From an uncultured Alphaproteobacteria bacterium (GTDB taxonomy: Bacteria > Pseudomonadota > Alphaproteobacteria > HIMB59 > GCA-002718135): 64,000 nucleotides of DNA. How positions within the stretch are numbered: position 1 is the stretch's first letter; every line of letters starts with the position of its first letter. A program made the position numbers and the translations under genes. The notes beneath the pieces are model-generated. The model worked only from the letters and a program-made list of their open reading frames with translations. It was not told the DNA's origin and did no database searches. Shown here piece after piece: positions 28,241 to 37,609 of the stretch. The stretch is from assembly GCA_902596365.1 (NCBI GenBank), contig CACJTT010000006.1, positions 1 to 64,000 on the forward strand. Reading direction: 5' to 3'.

Positions 28241-29664
28241 TGGAATTTCAATCAATCACTAAACTAAAAACATTATTAAATAAAAATAAGATATCTGTTA
28301 AAGAAATTGCTGAAACATATATTAAGCAAATTAAGGAAAAAAAAGAATTAAATATTTTTATTTATTTTAATGAAGATAAAATTCATGACCAAGTAAAAGA
28401 AATAGAAAAGTTATCAAATGATAAAGTCTTAAAAGGGATACCAATTGCTATAAAAGATCTTTTTTGTACTGCAAATATGCCTACTACTGCTGCCTCTAAA
28501 ATTTTAGAAAATTTTCAACCTACCTACGAATCTTTTGTTACTCAAAAATTAATTGAACAAGGGTCAATGTTTGTTGGCAAAACAAATTTAGATGAATTTG
28601 CAATGGGCTCTGCAACTAATACAAGTTATTTTGGCAATACTATAAATCCCTTATCAAAAAATGATAATCCATTGGCTCCAGGAGGATCATCAGGTGGTTC
28701 AGCTGCAGCTGTAGCTGCAGATCTATGCTTAGGTGCTACAGGAACAGATACAGGAGGATCTATAAGACAACCTGCTAGTTTTTGTGGTGTTGTTGGAATT
28801 AAACCTACATACGGTTTATGTTCTAGATGGGGAATTGCAGCTTTTGCATCTAGTCTTGATCAAGCTGGAGTATTTTCAAAGAATGTAACAGATGCATCAA
28901 TATTATTAGAAGAAATAGCCGGTCACGATCAAAGAGATAGTACTAGTTCGAATGTTAAAATACCTAGCTTCTCTAAAAATCTAAATACTAGTTTAGAGGA
29001 TAAGGTTGTTGGAATACCTCAAGAATATACTGTTGACGGAATATCAGATGAAATTAATGGAGTTTGGGAAGATGCAATAAAGTCCTTAGAAAAAAAAGGC
29101 GCTAAAATAAAACATATTTCATTACCTCATACTAAATATGCTTTACCTACTTACTATATCATTGCACCTGCTGAAGCATCATCTAATTTAGCTCGATATG
29201 ATGGTGTTAAATATGGATTTAGAGCTAAGGATGCAAAAAGTTTAGATGATATGTATGAGTTAACTAGAAGTGAGGGTTTTGGGAAAGAAGTTAAAAGAAG
29301 AATACTAATTGGAACCTATGTATTATCTGCTGGTTATTATGATGCATATTATTTAAAAGCACAAAGAGTAAGAAAATTAATTGCTAATGATTTTGTTGAA
29401 GCGTTTAAAGAATGCGACTTAATCTTAACTCCTACGGCTCCAAGTGCGGCATTTCCTCTAAATGAACAGCAAGATGATCCAATTAAGATGTATCTTAATG
29501 ATGTATTTACTGTTCCAGCTTCATTGGCTGGCATACCTGGTATTTCAATTCCATATGGTAAAGACCAGCAAGGCTTGCCTCTTGGTGTTCAGCTCTTAAG
29601 CAAACACTATAATGAACAAGAAATATTTAATGCTGCTTTTTCATTAGAGAAGGATTATGAGTAA
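28240..29664 (+). CDS. gatA: Glutamyl-tRNA(Gln) amidotransferase subunit A
   Basis: Amidase subunit that releases ammonia from glutamine to amidate Glu-tRNA(Gln) or Asp-tRNA(Asn). The Lys-cisSer-Ser triad is visible in GIPIAIKDLFC, GSSGGSAAAVAA and TGTDTGGSIRQPAS. The 474-residue length is normal. Operon gatC-gatA-gatB with overlaps of 1 and 8 bases. Its presence implies that Gln-tRNA and/or Asn-tRNA is made by the indirect route. Confidence 0.98.
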   Translation: MEFQSITKLKTLLNKNKISVKEIAETYIKQIKEKKELNIFIYFNEDKIHDQVKEIEKLSNDKVLKGIPIAIKDLFCTANMPTTAASKILENFQPTYESFVTQKLIEQGSMFVGKTNLDEFAMGSATNTSYFGNTINPLSKNDNPLAPGGSSGGSAAAVAADLCLGATGTDTGGSIRQPASFCGVVGIKPTYGLCSRWGIAAFASSLDQAGVFSKNVTDASILLEEIAGHDQRDSTSSNVKIPSFSKNLNTSLEDKVVGIPQEYTVDGISDEINGVWEDAIKSLEKKGAKIKHISLPHTKYALPTYYIIAPAEASSNLARYDGVKYGFRAKDAKSLDDMYELTRSEGFGKEVKRRILIGTYVLSAGYYDAYYLKAQRVRKLIANDFVEAFKECDLILTPTAPSAAFPLNEQQDDPIKMYLNDVFTVPASLAGIPGISIPYGKDQQGLPLGVQLLSKHYNEQEIFNAAFSLEKDYE

Positions 29665-31132
29665 TTTAATAAAAGGAAAAAAACATGAATGGGAAACTGT
29701 AATTGGCCTTGAAATACATGCTCAAGTAAAATCAAACTCAAAACTATTTAGTAATTCTTCTACAGTCTTTGGCTCAAAACCAAATAGTCAAGTCTCTCTA
29801 GTTGACGCAGCTATGCCAGGTATGCTCCCTGTTATAAATAGATATTGTATAGAACAGGCTGTAAAATCTGGAATCGGTTTAAATGCAAAAATTAATAACC
29901 ATTCTGTATTTGACAGAAAAAACTATTTTTATGCAGATCTTCCACAAGGTTATCAAATAAGTCAGTACAAGTATCCTATTGTTGGAGAGGGTAAAGTAAC
30001 TATTGATTTTAAAGACGGCACCTCAAAAGATATTAGAATTGTTAGGCTTCATTTAGAGCAAGATGCTGGCAAAAGTCTGCATGATCAAAATCCAACAAAA
30101 ACCTATGTTGATTTAAACAGATCAGGAGTAGCTTTAATGGAAATTGTAAGTGAGCCAGATATAAGAAGCGCAGATGAAGCAGGTTTATATATTTCAAAGA
30201 TAAGATCAATTTTAATGTATCTAGATACTTGTGATGGAAATATGCAAGAGGGCTCACTGCGTGCTGATGTTAATATTTCTGTTAGGAAGCCTGGTGATGA
30301 TTATGGAACAAGATGTGAGATTAAAAATTTAAATTCAATTAAATTTATTAAACAAGCTATAAATTATGAAGTTAAAAGACAGATAGAAGTCCTGGAAGAG
30401 GGCGGTGTTATTGAGCAAAATACTCTTCTGTTCAATACATCTAGTGGGAAAACTAGCCCAATGCGCAGTAAAGAAGAAGCTCATGATTATAGGTATTTTC
30501 CAGATCCGGATTTATTACCTTTAGATATAAATCAAGAAGATATTGATAAATTAAAAAATGCAATTCCAGAGTTACCAGATGATAGAAAAACAAGATATAT
30601 AAGTGATTATAATTTATCAAATTATGATGCCTCTGTTTTAACTTCAGATAAATATGTATCTGACTATTATGATACTATAATAGAATCAGATAAAACACTA
30701 AAAGACTCATCGAAAATTGTTGTAAATTGGCTTACGTCAGAATTATTTTCACTTTTAAATGATAAAAATATTCAGATTAATAACTCTCCAGTAACTCCTC
30801 AGAATTTAGGCAAATTAGTAAAATTAATTACAGAAGATATAATATCAGGCAAAATCGCTAAAGAAGTTTTAGTTGAAATGTTTAATACAAAACAAGATCC
30901 AGAAAAAATTATAGAAAAAAAAGGATTAAAACAGGTTACCAACACAAGTGAAATTGAAACTATTGTTGACGAAGTTCTTAAAGAGAATCAAATTATTGTA
31001 GATCAATATTTATCAGGTAAAGATAAACTGCTTGGGTTTTTTGTTGGTCAGTCAATGAAAAAAAGTCAAGGTAAGGCTAATCCTAAAATTTTAAATGAAA
31101 TTATAAAAATTAAATTATCCAAAAAAAAATAA
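29657..31132 (+). CDS. gatB: Asp/Glu-tRNA amidotransferase subunit B
   Basis: Kinase/transamidase subunit of GatCAB that activates the mischarged tRNA with ATP. The 491 residues start WETVIGLEIHAQV, continue with FDRKNYFYADLPQGYQISQ and the DYRYFPDPDL motif, and end with the YqeY-like tail domain (GKANPKILNEIIK). Metal-binding His and Cys positions look normal. The last 18 bases overlap the convergent membrane-protein gene. Confidence 0.98.
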   Translation: MSNLIKGKKHEWETVIGLEIHAQVKSNSKLFSNSSTVFGSKPNSQVSLVDAAMPGMLPVINRYCIEQAVKSGIGLNAKINNHSVFDRKNYFYADLPQGYQISQYKYPIVGEGKVTIDFKDGTSKDIRIVRLHLEQDAGKSLHDQNPTKTYVDLNRSGVALMEIVSEPDIRSADEAGLYISKIRSILMYLDTCDGNMQEGSLRADVNISVRKPGDDYGTRCEIKNLNSIKFIKQAINYEVKRQIEVLEEGGVIEQNTLLFNTSSGKTSPMRSKEEAHDYRYFPDPDLLPLDINQEDIDKLKNAIPELPDDRKTRYISDYNLSNYDASVLTSDKYVSDYYDTIIESDKTLKDSSKIVVNWLTSELFSLLNDKNIQINNSPVTPQNLGKLVKLITEDIISGKIAKEVLVEMFNTKQDPEKIIEKKGLKQVTNTSEIETIVDEVLKENQIIVDQYLSGKDKLLGFFVGQSMKKSQGKANPKILNEIIKIKLSKKK

Positions 31133-31453
31133 TCTCAAGGTAAATACTCTGTAAGATAAAAAAATAAAAGTTGCTATTATCCAAATCATACTACCTTTAT
31201 AATTTTCAGCTGATCTCCAAATTCCAGTTGTTAAGAAACCTGTCCAAAGAATTAAAATAAGTTTTGACAATAAACTAAAATTACTAAAATCTAAAAATGG
31301 TAAAGAGCTTATAAATTCATTATTGCCAAATAGGTAAATTTCGATATTGAAAATAATTAATATAAATATGGCATTTAATAATTCCCCAACTAGCCAATAT
31401 GCTCTCCACAATGTAATCTCACCTCTCCAAAACCTAACAATTGTTTTTTCCAT
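31115..31453 (-). CDS. Small membrane protein of unknown function
   Basis: A 112-residue protein with three hydrophobic segments (about residues 22-42, 60-78 and 88-107) and a conserved-looking N-terminus (FWRGEITLWRAYWLVGELLNA). The TTGIWRSAENYKGS loop precedes the last helix. The pattern (FWxGExxLWxAYWxxG) looks like that of a family of small inner-membrane proteins seen in marine alphaproteobacteria, but I cannot name its function. It converges on gatB with an 18-base overlap. Confidence 0.75.
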   Translation of the reverse strand: MEKTIVRFWRGEITLWRAYWLVGELLNAIFILIIFNIEIYLFGNNEFISSLPFLDFSNFSLLSKLILILWTGFLTTGIWRSAENYKGSMIWIIATFIFLSYRVFTLRLFFFG

Positions 31454-31554
31454 CTTTTATTTCTTTTAAATTAATAATTTAACTAAATCCTTACTTTTTA
31501 TATAAATTTATTCCATACCATTGAAGATGATGTTAGAGAATTTCAAAAATTAAT

Positions 31555-32562
31555 ATGAATGTATTTATTACTGGTGTAGCTGGTTTTTTAGGATCTCATC
31601 TGGCTGAAGAATGCCTTAAAAATGGTCATAATGTTTATGGAAATGATAATTTAATTGGCGGTTATAAAGACAATATTCCTAAAGGAGTTAATTTTTCTAA
31701 TATTGATTGTAATGATTATTATCAATTAAATGATATTTTTAAATTAAATGAAATTGATATTTTATATCATTGTGCTGCCACAGCTTATGAAGGTTTTTCA
31801 GTATTTTCACCAAATTTTGTAACTAAAAATATATTTCAATCAAGTGTAAGTGTTTTTTCAGCGGCACTAAATAATAATATAAAAAGAATAATATTCTGTT
31901 CATCAATGGCCAGATATGGAGAAATTACACCACCTTTTTCAGAAGAATCTATACCGAATCCTGTAGATCCTTATGGAATCGCAAAACTAGCTGCTGAAAA
32001 AGTATTAATCAGCTTATGTAAATTAAATAATATTGAATGGGTTATTGCAGTTCCTCACAATATTGTTGGACCTAGACAAAAATATGATGACCCATATAGG
32101 AATGTAATGTCAATCATAATTCATAAAATGCTAAAAAATGAAAGTCCTGTAATATATGGTGATGGCGAGCAAAAAAGATGTTTTTCATTTATTGATGATT
32201 GCATATCACCTCTTTACAAAATGATGATTAGTAAAGAAGCAAACAAACAAATTATCAACATTGGACCTGACGAAGGAACAATAACTATTAATGAACTTGT
32301 GAATTTATGTGCTAATCATTTGGGCTATAATGGTACGCCAACTTATTTTAAAGACAGACCATTAGAAGTTAAAAATGCATTTTGTTCTTCAAATAAAGCA
32401 AGAAAATTACTTAATTATAAAACAACTTCAAATATTGAAAAAGCTATTTTAGAAACTTCAAATTATATTAAATCTAAGGGAGTTAAAAATTTTGAGTATA
32501 ATATTGAAATTGAAATAAATAATAACTTAACCCCAAAAACATGGAAAAATAAAATTATATAA
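31555..32562 (+). CDS. NAD-dependent sugar-nucleotide epimerase/dehydratase
   Basis: An extended short-chain dehydrogenase of 335 residues. The NAD-binding GVAGFLGSH lies at residues 7-15 and the catalytic pair is Tyr140 and Lys144 (YGIAK), with the Ser/Thr region CSSMARYG before it. It most resembles UDP-glucose 4-epimerase-type enzymes, but the exact sugar cannot be read. It stands alone between the small membrane protein and a minus-strand glycosyltransferase-like gene, suggesting cell-surface sugar work. Confidence 0.87.
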   Translation: MNVFITGVAGFLGSHLAEECLKNGHNVYGNDNLIGGYKDNIPKGVNFSNIDCNDYYQLNDIFKLNEIDILYHCAATAYEGFSVFSPNFVTKNIFQSSVSVFSAALNNNIKRIIFCSSMARYGEITPPFSEESIPNPVDPYGIAKLAAEKVLISLCKLNNIEWVIAVPHNIVGPRQKYDDPYRNVMSIIIHKMLKNESPVIYGDGEQKRCFSFIDDCISPLYKMMISKEANKQIINIGPDEGTITINELVNLCANHLGYNGTPTYFKDRPLEVKNAFCSSNKARKLLNYKTTSNIEKAILETSNYIKSKGVKNFEYNIEIEINNNLTPKTWKNKII

Positions 32563-32574
32563 TATTTTTAATTC

Positions 32575-33261
32575 TTAATTTGTTATAGTTTTTTTCAACA
32601 GCTCTAAATCAACATCATAATATCTTTTAGCAAGTGTCTCATAAATATGCTTGTCATGATCAAACCATGATCTAGACAATTTTCCAGTTTTATCGCTAAT
32701 AGTTTCAAGTTTTAGGTGTTCAAATAAAACCTCTTTAATTTCAATAAATCTATCAATTTCAATTGCAAGATTTCTAGTATATGCATCGAGGTATCTGTGC
32801 ATAAAGAATGGTGGCACAAAGTATTTAAGAGTTTGTATCCATTTTTTATTTACAGTTGGATGATCACATCTCATACGTCCATCGTTTTGCGCAAATCTAT
32901 CTTGTCTTCCATCATCAACAGTAAGTACATATATTTTATCTTCATATATTTTATTAGCTTGAAAAAATATTTCATCCCAATTTTTCGTTTTAATTTCAAC
33001 ATCATCACCAATAAGTGTAATCATTTCTCCAGTAGCTTGATGTGCTAGGAAATTCCAAATAAATGAAGTTGACATTGGTGGTCCTCTATAAAAACCAAGC
33101 TTATATTTATTAAATAATTCATAATATTGTTCTTTGCACTCATCATCATCAGCAACATAAAAAAGAATTTGATTTTGATTTTTTTGAGTGTTGAAGAAAG
33201 ATTTAATTAATCTTTCAGCCTGATCAGGTCTACCTCTTGTGGGACATAACAATGATATCAT
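32575..33261 (-). CDS. Glycosyltransferase-A-like protein
   Basis: A 228-residue protein opening with SLLCPTRGRPDQAERLI, the usual first strand and helix of family-2-like GT-A enzymes. Two acidic motifs, VADDDE (about residue 36) and LIGDDVE (about residue 83), could be the nucleotide- and metal-binding positions. A GQDR-like QDRFAQND segment and the His-rich HDKHIYE tail are of unknown role. No membrane segment is seen. It converges on the epimerase gene (12 bases between stops). Substrate unknown; the GT-A call is inferred from the pattern. Confidence 0.65.
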   Translation of the reverse strand: MISLLCPTRGRPDQAERLIKSFFNTQKNQNQILFYVADDDECKEQYYELFNKYKLGFYRGPPMSTSFIWNFLAHQATGEMITLIGDDVEIKTKNWDEIFFQANKIYEDKIYVLTVDDGRQDRFAQNDGRMRCDHPTVNKKWIQTLKYFVPPFFMHRYLDAYTRNLAIEIDRFIEIKEVLFEHLKLETISDKTGKLSRSWFDHDKHIYETLAKRYYDVDLELLKKTITN

Positions 33262-33485
33262 TTAGAAATCTTGTATAGAAAGTTTATATTAAAACTTAAT
33301 TTTAATTTTTTTAACATAGGAGTCTTTTCTTTTTTTTAAATGATGATTAAAATTATACAACTCTTAATTTATTTTGTATGCTCATAGTTAGAATTACATT
33401 CAAATTTTTCATATTTTTTTTAAATTCAGATTTATTCAAAATGCTACTTATCACTGATAATATCTTAAATAATAATTAAATATTG

Positions 33486-33514
33486 TTGAGTTACCTAAAT
33501 TATTTCGATATTAG
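33486..33514 (+). promoter_or_regulatory. Candidate promoter for tRNA-Ser (and perhaps dapA)
   Basis: TTGAGT at 33486-33491 and TATTAG at 33509-33514 are separated by exactly 17 bases; each matches the sigma-70 hexamers at four of six positions. Transcription would start about 20 bases before the tRNA. The remainder of 33262-33485 is AT-rich with no coding potential or other feature I can recognise. Confidence 0.4.
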
Positions 33515-33543
33515 ATATCTATTAGTTCTATGAAACAACAACA

Positions 33544-33635
33544 GGAGAGATGGGTGAGTGGCTTAAACCACAGGTTTGCTAAACCTGCGAAGGAGGTAAC
33601 TCCTTCCGAGGGTTCGAATCCCTCTCTCTCCGCCA
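33544..33635 (+). tRNA. tRNA-Ser (anticodon GCT)
   Basis: A complete class II tRNA. Acceptor stem GGAGAGA (33544-33550) pairs with TCTCTCC (33625-33631), then discriminator G and an encoded CCA (33633-33635). The anticodon loop TTGCTAA reads GCT within an ACAGG..CCTG-type stem. The long variable arm (GAAGGAGGTAACTCCTTC region) is that of serine tRNA, and the T arm GAGGG-TTCGAAT-CCCTC is perfect. It decodes AGC/AGT. The 3' end lies only 9 bases before the dapA ATG. Confidence 0.97.
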
Positions 33636-33644
33636 TTAAATAAA

Positions 33645-34517
33645 ATGTTTTTTGGAAGCATACCTGCGGTTATTACACCATTTAAAAATAATCAAGTTGA
33701 TTACAACTCTCTTGATAAAATTGTTAATCATTTAATTTTAAATGGATCAAATGGATTAGTGCCATGTGGAACTACAGGTGAGTCTCCTACTTTATCTCAT
33801 GAAGAACATAAAAAAATAATTGAGCACACAATCAAAATTAGCGATAAAAGAGTTCCAGTAATTGCTGGTACTGGATCAAATAATACTAAAGAGGCTGTGG
33901 ATTATACTAAACATGCAGAGAGTGTTGGTGCAGATGCAGCTTTAGTTGTAACTCCATATTACAACAAGCCCACACAAAGTGGTTTGTTTGCTCACTTTAA
34001 AATAATTGCAGATTCAGTTAAATTACCAATTATAATATACAACATCCCAGGAAGATCTGTCATAGATATGTCTATTGAGACAATGATTGAGTTGTCTAAA
34101 ATTGAAAATATCATTGGAGTTAAAGATGCTACTAATGATTTATTTAGACCTTTGCTTACAGCTGCTTATATGAAGAATGAATTTTGTTATTTATCTGGAG
34201 AAGATGGTACAGCTCTAGCTTTTTTATCTCAGGGTGGACATGGATGTATATCCGTAACTGCTAATGTTGCACCAAAATTATGTTCTGATATGCAATTAGC
34301 TTGGAGAGAAAAAGATATAAAAACAGCTCAGGAAATAAATTTGAAGTTGGCAAGACTCCATAATTCACTTTTTCTAGAATCAAGTCCTGGACCAGTAAAA
34401 TATGCGGCATCTTTATTAGGGCTATGTAGTAGTGAAACTAGATTACCTCTTGTAGAAATAAGTAAAAATACTAAACACAGTATTTCAGATTGTTTAAAAA
34501 GCTTATCTTTACTGTAG
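33645..34517 (+). CDS. dapA: 4-hydroxy-tetrahydrodipicolinate synthase
   Basis: Condenses pyruvate and aspartate semialdehyde, the entry to lysine and diaminopimelate. The 290-residue protein has GTTGESPTLSHEEH near the N-terminus, the proton-relay Tyr in IIIYNIPGRS and the Schiff-base Lys in IIGVKDAT. The length is normal. It starts 9 bases after the tRNA CCA end with no ribosome site in between, so its mRNA is either leaderless after tRNA processing or initiates weakly. Confidence 0.97.
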   Translation: MFFGSIPAVITPFKNNQVDYNSLDKIVNHLILNGSNGLVPCGTTGESPTLSHEEHKKIIEHTIKISDKRVPVIAGTGSNNTKEAVDYTKHAESVGADAALVVTPYYNKPTQSGLFAHFKIIADSVKLPIIIYNIPGRSVIDMSIETMIELSKIENIIGVKDATNDLFRPLLTAAYMKNEFCYLSGEDGTALAFLSQGGHGCISVTANVAPKLCSDMQLAWREKDIKTAQEINLKLARLHNSLFLESSPGPVKYAASLLGLCSSETRLPLVEISKNTKHSISDCLKSLSLL

Positions 34518-34518
34518 A

Positions 34519-34965
34519 ATGAAAGTTATTGCCAATAATAAAAGGGCAACATATGATTATAATATTTCACTAAAGATAAATTCAGGTTTAGTTTTAACTG
34601 GCTCAGAAGTTAAGTCGCTAAGAGTCAACTCGTCTTCAATTAAAGAAGCTTATGTAGAAGAAAAGAAAGGGGAATTGTGGCTTTGTAATTGTTATATTAA
34701 AAAATATCATTCTTCTAGCGACAAAGTAAATAATCCAACTAGACAAAGAAAACTACTTATTTCAAAAAAAGAGCTTAATAAATTACTTGGTCCAATTAAG
34801 AGAGAAGGATTTTCAATAATTCCTCTAAGTATCTACTTTAATGATAAAGGTCTTGTAAAACTTAATATAGGACTCGGAAGAGGTAAGAAAAAATATGATA
34901 AAAGACAAAGTCAAAAATTAAAGGATTGGAACAAAAATAAACAAAGATTGCTTAAAAACAATTAA
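34519..34965 (+). CDS. smpB: SsrA-binding protein SmpB
   Basis: Binds tmRNA for ribosome rescue. The 148 residues show the OB-fold signature (NKRATYDYNI, SGLVLTGSEVKSLR), GLVKLNIGLGRGKKKYDKRQ, and a basic C-terminal tail needed on the ribosome. It starts one base after the dapA stop. The tmRNA gene itself was not found in this window. Confidence 0.97.
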   Translation: MKVIANNKRATYDYNISLKINSGLVLTGSEVKSLRVNSSSIKEAYVEEKKGELWLCNCYIKKYHSSSDKVNNPTRQRKLLISKKELNKLLGPIKREGFSIIPLSIYFNDKGLVKLNIGLGRGKKKYDKRQSQKLKDWNKNKQRLLKNN

Positions 34966-35007
34966 TTTGTTTGCTTTTTTATAATTAGATATCTATAAGC
35001 CCACAAA

Positions 35008-35436
35008 ATGGCTAGAATTACAGTAGAAGATTGTATAGATAAATTTGACAGTAGATTCGAGCTAGTACTTGTAGCTTCAAACAGGGCTAGAAAACTCCAT
35101 TCTGGAGATGATCCTACTGTTCAAAAAAATAATGATAAAAACACTGTTATAGCTTTAAGAGAAATTGCAGATGAAACGATTTCAGCTGATGAATTTAAAC
35201 AAAGTTTAATTGAGGAATATCAGACAGTTTCACCGATTAATGATGAAGATGAGCTTGCTTTAGAATTCACTGATGAAAATTTAGAAGAAGATGCATCGAT
35301 AGATGAATTAACAGAAAATAATGTTGAAAGCGAATCAGCTGAAGAATTGGAAGATATTAAAGAGTCAATTATGGAAACAAATGATAATGAATTATCCAAT
35401 ACTATCAGTCAGAACCAAGACGATCAATCTAGTTAA
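35008..35436 (+). CDS. rpoZ: RNA polymerase omega subunit
   Basis: The N-terminal 60 residues ([43 protein letters not shown]) match RpoZ. From about residue 75 the protein is an Asp/Glu-rich, low-complexity tail, making it 142 residues against the more usual 70-130. The position before spoT is conserved across proteobacteria. It is preceded by a 42-base gap after smpB. Confidence 0.95.
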   Translation: MARITVEDCIDKFDSRFELVLVASNRARKLHSGDDPTVQKNNDKNTVIALREIADETISADEFKQSLIEEYQTVSPINDEDELALEFTDENLEEDASIDELTENNVESESAEELEDIKESIMETNDNELSNTISQNQDDQSS

Positions 35437-35480
35437 AATTAGATATTTATTTTTATCCTTTCAATTTTTAGTTCTTAAAA

Positions 35481-37604
35481 ATGATACTTGAAAAGATCAA
35501 AGAACTTGAAGAATTAGTTATTTATTTGAGTGACTCTGATAAGTCAGTAGTATCCGAGGCTATAAATTTTAGTAATAAAGCGCATAAAAATCAAACCAGA
35601 CAATCTGGCGATCCGTTTGTTACTCACCCTATAGAGGTTGCTAAAATATTAACATCAATTAAGCTTGACGCATCTTCAATTGCTGCTGGACTTTTACATG
35701 ACACTGTTGAAGATACTGAAATTACAAATGAGTCTATTCAAGATATATTTGGAGATCAAATTTCTCAATTAGTGCAAGGTCTAACTAAAATTAATAAATT
35801 TTCATTAAAAGCAAATAAGTTGAAATTAGGAGAAAATTATAGAAAGTTACTCTTAGCTTCAACAGAAGACTTAAGAGTTATATTAGTAAAACTAGCAGAT
35901 CGACTTCATAATATGAGAACTATAGAATTTATAAAAGATGAAAATAAAAGAATTAATACTTCTATGGAAACATTGGAGGTGTTTTCTCCATTAGCTCAAA
36001 GGTTAGGAATGAAAGAGTGGCAGGATGAGCTAGAGGATTTAGCTTTTAAATCAATAAATTCTGATGCTAGAAACTCAATTATAGATAGATTGGATTATTT
36101 AAAATCCAAAGATGAAAATATTATAGATGAAATAAGGTATGAGCTAAGTAATATTTTTTCAGCAGAAGGTATAAATTGCAAAATAGATGGTAGAATAAAA
36201 TCAGCTTATTCAATTTGGAATAAAATAAAAAAGAAAAATATATCGTTTGAACAATTATCAGATATTATGGCATTTAGAATTATTACGAATTCAACAAGAG
36301 AATGTTATAGGTGTTTAGGAATAATTCACAGAAAATTTTCTTATATTCAAGGTAGATTTAAAGATTTTATTTCTGCGCCAAAGTCAAATGGATATAGAGC
36401 TATTCATACTTCAGTTATGGGTCCTAAAAATAAAAAAATTGAAATTCAATTTAGATCAAATGTAATGAATCAAATTGCAGATTATGGTGTGGCAGCTCAC
36501 TGGAAATACAAAGACCCTAAAAAAATCAAAGATAATGATACAAAAGAATACAAATGGATGCATGAACTTTTAGATTTAATGAATTCATCATTAAATCAAG
36601 ATGAATTAATTGAAAATGCTAAAATTAATGTCTTTCAAAATGATATTTATGTTTTTACTCCAAAAGGCGATGTAATAGAGCTTCCTAAAAGTGCAACTCC
36701 AGTTGATTTTGCTTATTCAATTCATTCACAAATTGGTGATAAATGCGTTGGAGCTAAAGTAAATGGCAAGCTTCAACCACTTAAAACTATTTTAAAAAAT
36801 GGAGATCAAATCGAAATAATAACTTCTGAGGAATCACAGCCTTCACCTTTATGGCAACGATTTGCAGTAACTTCAAAAGTTAAATCTCAGGTAAGGCGTT
36901 TCTTTAGAACAAAAAAAAGAGATGAATACATTATTTTTGGAAAACAAATATTAGACTCTTTTTTTGTGAAAGAAAATTATGAACTTAATAAATCTACAAT
37001 TAATAAAATAAAAAAAGATTTTAAATTATCAGATATTGAAGATTTGTATGAGCTTGTAGGTTCTGGAAATATGACAGCTGTATCTGTTTTAAAAAAAATT
37101 TATCCAGAATTTAATTATAAACCAGCCAATAAATTTAAAAATGAGTCAGAAAATTCAATAAAATTAAAAGGACTTACAGCTGGTATGTCATATCATTTAT
37201 CAGGATGCTGTTCCCCTATAAAAGGAGACACAATAGTTGGTATAGTTACAGCAGGAATAGGAGTAGCAGTTCATACTGTTGATTGTGAAACACTATCATC
37301 ATATAATGATAATCCTGAAAGATGGTTAAATATTTCTTGGGATAATTCAGTTAATAAAAATACTGTTTCAAATTCTCGATTAAATGTTGTTCTCAAAAAT
37401 CAACCAGGTAGCCTAGGTAAAGTTACAACTATAATTGCTAAAAATAATGGTAATATTTCAAACATTAATTTTTCAATTAGAAAAGTTGATTTCTATGAAA
37501 TAATAATAGATATTGAAGTTAGAGATACTAACCATCTTAAAAATATTTTGGCAGCTTTAAGATTGGTTTCTGAGGTGTCTTCTTTAGAGAGAATAAAAGG
37601 ATAG
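35481..37604 (+). CDS. spoT: Bifunctional (p)ppGpp synthetase/hydrolase (RelA/SpoT family)
   Basis: The 707-residue stringent-response enzyme contains all domains: HD hydrolase (VTHPIEVAKIL, LLHDTVEDTE), synthetase (GRIKSAYSIWNKIKKK, NGYRAIHTSV), TGS (DVIELPKSATPVDFAYSIHS) and a C-terminal ACT (QPGSLGKVTTIIAKNNGNI). With an intact HD motif it should both make and break (p)ppGpp. It appears to be the only such gene in the window and follows rpoZ, as in many proteobacteria. Confidence 0.97.
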   Translation: MILEKIKELEELVIYLSDSDKSVVSEAINFSNKAHKNQTRQSGDPFVTHPIEVAKILTSIKLDASSIAAGLLHDTVEDTEITNESIQDIFGDQISQLVQGLTKINKFSLKANKLKLGENYRKLLLASTEDLRVILVKLADRLHNMRTIEFIKDENKRINTSMETLEVFSPLAQRLGMKEWQDELEDLAFKSINSDARNSIIDRLDYLKSKDENIIDEIRYELSNIFSAEGINCKIDGRIKSAYSIWNKIKKKNISFEQLSDIMAFRIITNSTRECYRCLGIIHRKFSYIQGRFKDFISAPKSNGYRAIHTSVMGPKNKKIEIQFRSNVMNQIADYGVAAHWKYKDPKKIKDNDTKEYKWMHELLDLMNSSLNQDELIENAKINVFQNDIYVFTPKGDVIELPKSATPVDFAYSIHSQIGDKCVGAKVNGKLQPLKTILKNGDQIEIITSEESQPSPLWQRFAVTSKVKSQVRRFFRTKKRDEYIIFGKQILDSFFVKENYELNKSTINKIKKDFKLSDIEDLYELVGSGNMTAVSVLKKIYPEFNYKPANKFKNESENSIKLKGLTAGMSYHLSGCCSPIKGDTIVGIVTAGIGVAVHTVDCETLSSYNDNPERWLNISWDNSVNKNTVSNSRLNVVLKNQPGSLGKVTTIIAKNNGNISNINFSIRKVDFYEIIIDIEVRDTNHLKNILAALRLVSEVSSLERIKG

Positions 37605-37609
37605 ATTAA

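Noticed and set aside
33288-33310. Hairpin ATTAAAA/TTTTAAT with T-run
   Set aside because: Only A and T pairs in an AT-rich gap, and no plus-strand gene lies just upstream that it could terminate.
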